Positions 23,093 to 28,566 of a stretch of 28,566 nucleotides of DNA are shown here, piece after piece. The translations under genes and the position numbers were made by a program. Source of the DNA: JACZXQ01 sp036986155. Its GTDB lineage: Bacteria; Gemmatimonadota; Gemmatimonadetes; Longimicrobiales; Gaopeijiaceae. Below the pieces are notes generated by a model. That model saw only the letters and a program-made list of their open reading frames with translations. It was not told where the DNA came from and searched no databases. Each line of letters starts with the position of its first letter. Position 1 is the first letter of the stretch. The stretch is from assembly GCA_036986155.1 (NCBI GenBank), contig BTRA01000025.1:1-28566 (forward strand), given 5' to 3'.

Positions 23093-23122
23093 CGTGGGCG
23101 TACGAACCCTTCACGGAGCCTC

Positions 23123-24472
23123 ATGATGCCGGGAGCAGAACGGCCAGCGGTATCCTCGCCGGGCACCCTCAAGCGCGTCATGCGCGTCCGCGATGGCCTG
23201 GCAGTCACCGTGGGCATCGTCATCGGCGCAGGCATTTTGGCCACGCCGGGTCTGATCGCCGGCTACCTGGGAGATCCGTGGACCATTCTGGGGATGTGGG
23301 TCCTGGGCGGTGTGGTAGCGGGCCTCAGCACGTTGGTCCTCGCGGAGATGGCGGCGGCTCTTCCCAATGCCGGCGGCAAGTACGTGTACGCCAAGGCAGC
23401 GTTCGGTCCGGTCGCCGGGTTCGTTGCGGGATGGTCCGAGATCTTCGTCACGCGGGCGTTCTCGGGCGCCGCAAAGGCAGTGTTGATCGCTGGTTACCTC
23501 ATTTCGCTCACCGGCCGCGGATCGGTCCCGATCCTCGCCGGAGTGGTGTGCATCGCCTTTGGGTGGGTGCACATGGGCGGGCTGAAGACTGGAGCCGCCT
23601 TCCAGAACATCACGACCGTCGTCAAGGTGCTCATCCTCGGGGCCATCGCGGCAGCGGGGCTCATGGCGGGACAGGGGCGTGGCTTTGTGCCGGAGGTCGC
23701 TTTGAGCCCAGAGACGTCCGGACTCCTCGGCTTCGCCCTGGCGTATCAGGCCGTCGCGTTCGCGTACTACGGATGGGAAGATGCTGCAAAGCTCTCGGAA
23801 GAGACCACGGATCCAGGTCGCTCGCTACCGCGGATCCTGATCGGCGGGGCGGTCGCCGTGGGGGTCCTCTACATGCTGATCAACGTTGCCTTCCTGAACG
23901 CCCTGACGCCCGCCGAGATGGCGGGCTCCGACTTGGTCGCGCAGGACGCTATCCAGAGCGTGCTCGGCGGCCGAACAGGCACCCTCGTTGTGATCGCCTC
24001 TCTGCTCATCTTGATCAGCAGCGCCAACGTGAACTTCATGGGACTGCCTAGGGTGGCGTTCGGGATGGCCCGGGATGGCCTCGCCCCCCGCGCCTTTGCT
24101 CGCCTGAGCGACAACGGGACACCGACGCTCGCCTTGGGCTTCATCACGGCGATCATCCTGGGTCTGGCACTTACCGGCACCTTCGAGTTCCTGATCCGCT
24201 TCATGATGCTCGTAGCGATTTCGGTGGACTCGATGGTGCTGCTGGCCTTCTTCCCGCTCCGCTACCGTCGTGACAAGCTCGAGCGCCCGTTTCAAGTACC
24301 GGGAGGTCCGTGGCTGCCAGCGCTGGCTGTTCTGCTCAACCTTGGCCTGCTGGTGATCATCGTGGCGACGCAGCCCGCCCTGGCACTGGGTGGCGGGATC
24401 ATCCTGGGAATATTGATCATCGGCGGGCTGATGTTCGCACGGAGTGAGCCGAACGGGGAGCGCGCACAATAG
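23123..24472 (+). CDS. APC family amino acid permease
   Basis: A 449-residue inner-membrane protein of the amino acid-polyamine-organocation (APC) superfamily with about twelve membrane helices. The first helix carries the substrate-binding glycine motif VGIVIGAGILATPG (about 30-43) and the sixth region contains YQAVAFAYYGWEDAAKLSEET (residues about 212-232; cited as landmarks YYGWED and SEET), the family's second signature. The loop after helix 8 has NVNFMGLPRVAFGMARDG. The overall length and plan resemble L-type or serine/threonine-like exchangers; the substrate is not predictable. Translation begins at the first of two adjacent ATG codons with GGAG six bases upstream. Confidence 0.93.
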   Translation: MMPGAERPAVSSPGTLKRVMRVRDGLAVTVGIVIGAGILATPGLIAGYLGDPWTILGMWVLGGVVAGLSTLVLAEMAAALPNAGGKYVYAKAAFGPVAGFVAGWSEIFVTRAFSGAAKAVLIAGYLISLTGRGSVPILAGVVCIAFGWVHMGGLKTGAAFQNITTVVKVLILGAIAAAGLMAGQGRGFVPEVALSPETSGLLGFALAYQAVAFAYYGWEDAAKLSEETTDPGRSLPRILIGGAVAVGVLYMLINVAFLNALTPAEMAGSDLVAQDAIQSVLGGRTGTLVVIASLLILISSANVNFMGLPRVAFGMARDGLAPRAFARLSDNGTPTLALGFITAIILGLALTGTFEFLIRFMMLVAISVDSMVLLAFFPLRYRRDKLERPFQVPGGPWLPALAVLLNLGLLVIIVATQPALALGGGIILGILIIGGLMFARSEPNGERAQ

Positions 24473-24599
24473 TCGACGTCGGGGCCCGATAGAGACTCTC
24501 GCCGGATCGGTCGGCACGTCCGCTTCGTGCTAGGGTAGGTTTCAAGCGGCACACCGGACGCGTGGCTTGTCGGATTCCGGGTTGGGAGAGGAGTGTGGA

Positions 24600-25322
24600 A
24601 TGGGTGGGAAGAGTGAGGGGATTCTCGATCTCGAGTTGGGCCGGATCGGGCGAAAGCCCCGACGCCATTGGCTGAAACTTCTTCGCGTGTCTCTCAAGAT
24701 CGGCTTCTTCGCGCTCAAGGTCGTGCTGGTGCTCGCCCTTCCGTTCGTGTTGTTGGTGCGGGGATCGGTGTACTTCTATCAGGAGTGGGGCCTCCACACC
24801 TGGACCGCCCTCGGATCCGGGGTCGTAGTGACCATTCTCCTGTTCCTGATCTATGCCTCGTGGCTTTGGAGGCGAATGACGGGCAAGCGAAAGGTCCCGC
24901 GCCTGGCCCGCCGGGTCCTCATGCTCGCGGTCGGTGGCTACGCCGCCTACGCCCTGCTGTTTCTCTCAGCCGCGAATGTGAAGACGCCCGAGCTGCGCGA
25001 CTACTACACGTCACTCCACCCCCTCCTCCGGCTCGGGTCGAGCACGTTCCTGCTTTTCGACCGGGAAGCCGTCATTACCGACATGCGGAGAACGCCCGAG
25101 GCTTACTTGAAGATGGGCCTTCCCATAAACGAGACGTCACTCCACTTCAAACTGGAGGACAAGTACGTTCACGCCATGGACCTCCGCACCGTCGGCCGGC
25201 CCGGGTGGAGAAACTACATCACGGATGGGTACTTCCGTTCGATGGGCTTCCGCACCCTCCGCCACGTTGGCACCGCGGACCACCTGCACGTGTCGCTTCC
25301 GCTCCAGAAAAGTAGCCCCTGA
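24600..25322 (+). CDS. Membrane protein with an M15-peptidase-like C-terminal domain (putative)
   Basis: A 240-residue protein with about three N-terminal membrane helices (about 30-54, 70-90, 104-124) and a C-terminal domain of about 110 residues. That domain contains S180-L-H182, then H191-A-M-D194, then H228-L-H230 in ADHLHVSL. The order SxH...HAxD...HxH resembles the zinc site of M15 (D-Ala-D-Ala carboxypeptidase/VanX-like) peptidases, but the spacing between the first His and the Asp is 12 residues instead of the usual seven, so the match needs an insertion. A role in cell-wall peptide trimming is a possibility only. The ATG at 24600 has AGGAG upstream; a TTG eleven codons before it is less likely. 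It lies 127 bases after the permease gene. Confidence 0.8.
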   Translation: MGGKSEGILDLELGRIGRKPRRHWLKLLRVSLKIGFFALKVVLVLALPFVLLVRGSVYFYQEWGLHTWTALGSGVVVTILLFLIYASWLWRRMTGKRKVPRLARRVLMLAVGGYAAYALLFLSAANVKTPELRDYYTSLHPLLRLGSSTFLLFDREAVITDMRRTPEAYLKMGLPINETSLHFKLEDKYVHAMDLRTVGRPGWRNYITDGYFRSMGFRTLRHVGTADHLHVSLPLQKSSP

Positions 25323-25323
25323 G

Positions 25324-25932
25324 CTAGAAGAGGCCTGCGATGAACGCGCCGACGGCGTAGGCCACCAGCGCCGCCGCGGCCCCGACCGCGAACATCTCCA
25401 AGCCGCTCCTGATCCATCCCCGGTGAGTGACCAGCGTCCGCAGAGAACCGACGCCGAACAGCGTTATCATCGTGAGAGCCGTCGCGAGCGGGAACCGACC
25501 ACCGGCGTCGCCAGGGTAGAGATACGCGCCGAGTGGGACGGACCCCGCAACGAGGAAAGCAAGGAACGTCGCCCCACCGTGTCGGAGTGCATAGGGCTCC
25601 GCCCGGTCCAACCCCACGGCGGCACGTGCATCCTCTCCGGATCGTATCGAAAGGAAGTTGCTGGCGCCCATCGAGAATCCATCGGCCAGCAGATTCGCGA
25701 ACCCGAGAATCAGGATCGTGCGCACGGGCAACGCCGCACCCGCCACCCCCGCGACCACCGCGAAGGTGGTGATGATTCCGTCGCTCGCGCCGTACACGAA
25801 GTCCCCAAGGTAGTGGCGAAAGAACCCTTCGAGCGTGACGGGTTCGTGCCCGTCGGCTCCTACTAGTTCGAAATGGGGCTCGCTCGTGGGCTCCGCCTCA
25901 CCGCTCCGTTTCGGGGACTGCTCGCGGGCCAC
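25324..25932 (-). CDS. VIT1/CCC1 family transporter (iron/manganese)
   Basis: A 202-residue membrane protein of the vacuolar iron transporter/CCC1 family. After a hydrophilic N-terminus of about 40 residues come five hydrophobic segments. The signature DFVYGASDGIITTFAVVAG (about 44-62) and ANLLADGFSMGASNFLS (about 79-95) with conserved Asp, Gly and Ser/Met metal-path residues are intact. Family members move Fe2+ or Mn2+ out of the cytosol. The stop lies one base from the stop of the convergent M15-like gene, leaving no room for a separate terminator. Confidence 0.92.
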   Translation of the reverse strand: MAREQSPKRSGEAEPTSEPHFELVGADGHEPVTLEGFFRHYLGDFVYGASDGIITTFAVVAGVAGAALPVRTILILGFANLLADGFSMGASNFLSIRSGEDARAAVGLDRAEPYALRHGGATFLAFLVAGSVPLGAYLYPGDAGGRFPLATALTMITLFGVGSLRTLVTHRGWIRSGLEMFAVGAAAALVAYAVGAFIAGLF

Positions 25933-26092
25933 CGGTACCTCCTGACAATGTCATGGGACCACGGGGGTTGGTCCGCGCAGAACTGATCTGATAAATATCG
26001 CGAATCCGCCTAGGAAGCTGTACCCGGCCCGAGTGGTGGCCCATGTTACCACCTGGCAAATCCCACGTCCGGCACCACGAGGCATTCCGACG

Positions 26093-28566
26093 ATGAAGAA
26101 CTCCCACACCGGGAAAAAGCTGGCCCTGACCGCCCTGGCCCTGGTCGCGTTTCCCGCCCAACCAACCGTCGCGCAGGCGGTGCCGGCCTCCGATCCGATG
26201 GCAATCATGCGCTGGCGAGAAATCGGGCCGGCGGTGGTGGGCGGACGGATCAGCGACCTGGCGGTGAACGAGGCGGACCCTCGCGTCATCTACGTCGGGG
26301 CCGCAACGGGCGGCGTATGGAAGACCACCAACCACGGCACTACCTGGGAGCCCATCTTCACCGAACAATCCACGTCGTCGATCGGCGCCATAGCCCTCGC
26401 TCCCTCCAACCCGAACATCGTGTGGGTGGGCACGGGCGAGCCCCAAAACAGGCAGAGTTCGCCCTGGGGTGACGGTGTCTACAAGTCGACGGACGGGGGC
26501 CGCACATGGCAACACATGGGCCTGCGCGAGACGTTGCACATCTCTCGCATCCGCATCGATCCACGAGACCCGGAAACCGTATATGTCGCCGCGGTCGGCG
26601 GTCTTTGGGGCCCCAACCCCGAGCGGGGCGTGTTCAAGACGACTGACGGCGGACAGACCTGGGAGCATGTCCTGGCACTCGACGAAGACACCGGAGCTAT
26701 CGACCTGATCATGGATCCGGGCGACCCGAATACGCTTTTTGCGGCGATGTACCAGCGTAGGCGTACGCCTTGGGGCTTCAACGGTGGGGGACCCGGGAGT
26801 GGCATCTACCGCACGCTCAACGGCGGTGCGTCGTGGGAGGAATTGGACAGTGGCCTGCCCGATGGCGACTTGGGTCGCATCGGCTTGGACGTGTACAAGC
26901 GTGACGGCAACATGATTTACGCCCTCGTCGAGGGCCGGCGGGGCACAGGCGTCTACCGCTCCACCGACCGAGGTGACACCTGGGAGTTTCTCTCGGACAC
27001 CAACCCACGCCCGATGTACTTCAGCTTGATCCGTATCGACCCCAACAACCCCGAGCGGATCTACACGGGTGGCCAGAACCTGATGCGCTCGGACGACGGA
27101 GGGAGATCCTTCACCGACGAGGGTGCCCGCAACGTACACCTTGACCACCACGCTCTCTGGATCGATCCGTCCGACTCCGACCACCTCCTATTGGGCAGTG
27201 ACGGGGGGATTTCGACATCGTGGGACGGCTCCCAAACCTGGCGCTTTTACGACAATCTCCCCATCGCCCAGTTCTACGAGATCGGGGTCGACACGCGCGC
27301 GCCGTACTGGGTGTGTGGCGGCCTCCAGGACAACGGGAGTTGGTGCGGGCCCACCAATACGCTCGACAACCAGGGTATCCGGAACGCCGATTGGCTCAAT
27401 ATCGGCGGCGGGGACGGCTTCTACGTGCAGATCGACCCGCTCGAACCCTCCGTGCTGTTCTCGGAATCCCAGGGTGGCAGGGTAAGCAGGATGGATCTGA
27501 ACACTGGCGAGCGTGCGTCCGTCACGCCGTCGCCGCTGGCCTCGCTCGACGAGGGATCGTCGCCCCGGAAGGATCCTTCGTCCGACGACCCGCCGGACGA
27601 AGACGAGCGTGTCTACCGCACCAATTGGAATACGCCGGTCGTCATGTCGGCACATGACCGCAACACGATCTACTTCGGCGCGCAGATGTTGATGAGGACC
27701 AAGAACCGGGGTCAGTCCTGGGAGCAGATCAGCCCTGATCTGACGTACGACATCGATCGCTCGACCCTCGAGATCATGGGAGAGCTTCCCTCGGATTCAA
27801 TGGTGGCGATGCACGACGGCACACGGACGTACAGCACGCTCACCACTGTCGGCGAGTCACCCATGAACGCTGACGTGATCTACACCGGAAGCGACGATGG
27901 CCGCTTGATGGGGACACGCGACGGTGGCGGCACCTGGTCGGACCTCACGCCCAATCTTCCCGTGGACCTCCCCGACAACACCTTCGTCAGCCGCGTAGTA
28001 GCCTCCAACCTGCGTGAAGGGCGGGTCTACGCCACGTTCGACGGACACCAGACGGCCGACTTCGCCCCCTACGTCTACATGAGTAATGATTACGGCGTGA
28101 AGTGGACACGCATATCCTCGGGCCTGCCGAACTGGCCTGTCAACGTGCTCATCGAACATCCTGCGGCCGATCGCCTCTTGTTCGTGGGCTCCGAGGTCGG
28201 CGTGTTCGTATCGATCAACCGCGGCGCCAGTTGGCGGCCCTTGATGAATGACCTACCCACCGTGCCGGTGGACGACATCAAACTCCACCCGCTCACGAAC
28301 GACCTGGTGATCGGCACGCACGGGCGTGGCATCTGGGTCATGCCCGACGTGTCGCCGCTGGAAGCCCTGAGCCGCGTAGATGACTTGGTAGCGGGGCCCT
28401 ACCTGTTCCCGGTCCAAAGCGTGACCGACTGGAGAACGTTCACCTTCCAGGAATGGTCGGCCTCCGCTGAGTTCCGGCTGCCGAACCCCGAGCCCGGTGC
28501 CCGCCTCCGTTACTGGATCCCCGAGCCCGGCGAGGCCGTTTTGCCCGACAGCGCCCGCCAACCCGT
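26093..28566 (+). CDS. Secreted Asp-box beta-propeller (sortilin/VPS10-like) protein, 3' end missing
   Basis: At least 824 codons, open to the window edge. The N-terminus is a signal peptide (MKNSHTGKK, hydrophobic core, cleavage near AQA at about residue 32). The body carries about eleven Asp-box-like turns of the form S/T-x-D/N-x-G-x-T/S-W, for example KSTDGGRTW (131-139), KTTDGGQTW (182-190), RSTDRGDTW and GTRDGGGTW. These mark blades of two consecutive propellers of the kind found in sialidases, photosystem assembly factor Ycf48 and sortilin (VPS10). A THGRGIWVMPD segment near the end of the second propeller is common in this bacterial group. The protein is exported; its ligand or enzymatic activity is unknown. 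The ATG has only a weak GAGG ten bases upstream. Confidence 0.9.
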   Translation, partial: MKNSHTGKKLALTALALVAFPAQPTVAQAVPASDPMAIMRWREIGPAVVGGRISDLAVNEADPRVIYVGAATGGVWKTTNHGTTWEPIFTEQSTSSIGAIALAPSNPNIVWVGTGEPQNRQSSPWGDGVYKSTDGGRTWQHMGLRETLHISRIRIDPRDPETVYVAAVGGLWGPNPERGVFKTTDGGQTWEHVLALDEDTGAIDLIMDPGDPNTLFAAMYQRRRTPWGFNGGGPGSGIYRTLNGGASWEELDSGLPDGDLGRIGLDVYKRDGNMIYALVEGRRGTGVYRSTDRGDTWEFLSDTNPRPMYFSLIRIDPNNPERIYTGGQNLMRSDDGGRSFTDEGARNVHLDHHALWIDPSDSDHLLLGSDGGISTSWDGSQTWRFYDNLPIAQFYEIGVDTRAPYWVCGGLQDNGSWCGPTNTLDNQGIRNADWLNIGGGDGFYVQIDPLEPSVLFSESQGGRVSRMDLNTGERASVTPSPLASLDEGSSPRKDPSSDDPPDEDERVYRTNWNTPVVMSAHDRNTIYFGAQMLMRTKNRGQSWEQISPDLTYDIDRSTLEIMGELPSDSMVAMHDGTRTYSTLTTVGESPMNADVIYTGSDDGRLMGTRDGGGTWSDLTPNLPVDLPDNTFVSRVVASNLREGRVYATFDGHQTADFAPYVYMSNDYGVKWTRISSGLPNWPVNVLIEHPAADRLLFVGSEVGVFVSINRGASWRPLMNDLPTVPVDDIKLHPLTNDLVIGTHGRGIWVMPDVSPLEALSRVDDLVAGPYLFPVQSVTDWRTFTFQEWSASAEFRLPNPEPGARLRYWIPEPGEAVLPDSARQP

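Larger units (their letters stand above)
22421..23122. other. 702-base intergenic region with several inverted repeats, no recognised gene
   Basis: This gap separates the divergent thyX and permease genes. Frames that stay open here (for example 22532-22873 on the minus strand) have no family resemblance, and their codon use is unlike the neighbours. I checked for tRNA, tmRNA, SRP RNA and 6S RNA motifs by eye and found none that fit. Elements present are a CGGGGCGGC tandem repeat (22512-22529), a palindrome (22794-22807) and a hairpin with perfect eight-base arms (22848-22869). The right end contains a candidate permease promoter. Confidence 0.6.

Noticed and set aside
22421..23122. tmRNA, 6S RNA, SRP RNA or selC in the long gap
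   Set aside because: Characteristic sequences (tag reading frame, GGAAGGAAGCAGCC-like SRP loop, long tRNA-Sec arms) were looked for by eye and not found. A covariance search would be decisive.
22903..24051. A 382-codon open frame on the plus strand
   Set aside because: It overlaps the permease gene in another frame, is extremely rich in Arg, Gly and His, and has no ribosome binding site or recognisable domain.
25933..26092. Promoter between the VIT1/CCC1 and Asp-box genes (GATAAATATC region)
   Set aside because: A -10-like AT-rich stretch exists near 25990-25999, but no good -35 box lies at the correct distance.
25898..27184. A 428-codon open frame on the minus strand
   Set aside because: It is antisense to the Asp-box propeller gene; its repeated look comes from the repeated Asp-box turns on the other strand.

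Overview
The window comes from a GC-rich, diderm (outer-membrane) bacterium. The mixture of a DUF5916 outer-membrane barrel protein, a DUF1207 outer-membrane protein, a secreted Asp-box (sortilin-like) propeller, an MCE/Mla lipid transporter and ThyX is what I would expect from a Gemmatimonadota-like chromosome. That assignment is inference from gene content, not from a marker gene. No mobile elements, CRISPR arrays, rRNA or tRNA genes were recognised. Most of the window reads as an ordinary core chromosome with a few unusual protein architectures.

Layout. (1) 1-70: the tail of a short-chain dehydrogenase. (2) 81-7025, minus strand: a long co-directional run, in transcription order a small unknown protein, mlaE-mlaF-mlaD (GTGA stop/start overlaps), a Nudix hydrolase overlapping an AI-2E-family permease (ATGA), a TrxR-like ferredoxin-NADP reductase and thioredoxin reductase. 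(3) 7026-7461: a partly AT-rich divergent promoter region, then rho (plus), a convergent phosphoribosyltransferase, and two small plus-strand genes, the second GroES-like. (4) 10199-12013, minus: a natural FakA-FakB (DhaL + DegV) fusion. (5) 12156-15739, plus: a PilB-N-domain/response-regulator hybrid and a DUF5916 barrel protein. (6) 15768-18261, minus: a Rieske/glutamate-synthase-domain fusion followed by an unknown protein. (7) 18495-18959, minus: an OsmC-family gene interrupted by an in-frame TGA exactly where the catalytic cysteine belongs, with a hairpin of the right size and spacing for a bacterial SECIS element. (8) 19093-19998, plus: a histone-deacetylase-family hydrolase. (9) 20014-22420, minus: thyX, a DUF1207 protein and a TolB/FlgO-like anchored protein in one transcription unit. 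(10) 22421-23122: a 0.7 kb gap with several inverted repeats. (11) 23123-25322, plus: an amino-acid permease and a membrane protein with an M15-peptidase-like zinc motif. (12) 25324-25932, minus: a VIT1/CCC1 metal transporter. (13) 26093-end, plus: the first 824 codons of an Asp-box propeller protein.

The most important observation is the candidate selenoprotein at 18495-18959. A standard gene caller would split it into two meaningless fragments; read through UGA as selenocysteine it becomes a complete 154-residue OsmC-family protein with a good start, ribosome binding site, promoter and SECIS-like hairpin. No selenocysteine machinery (selA, selB, selC, selD) is seen in this window, so the claim rests on the local evidence alone.
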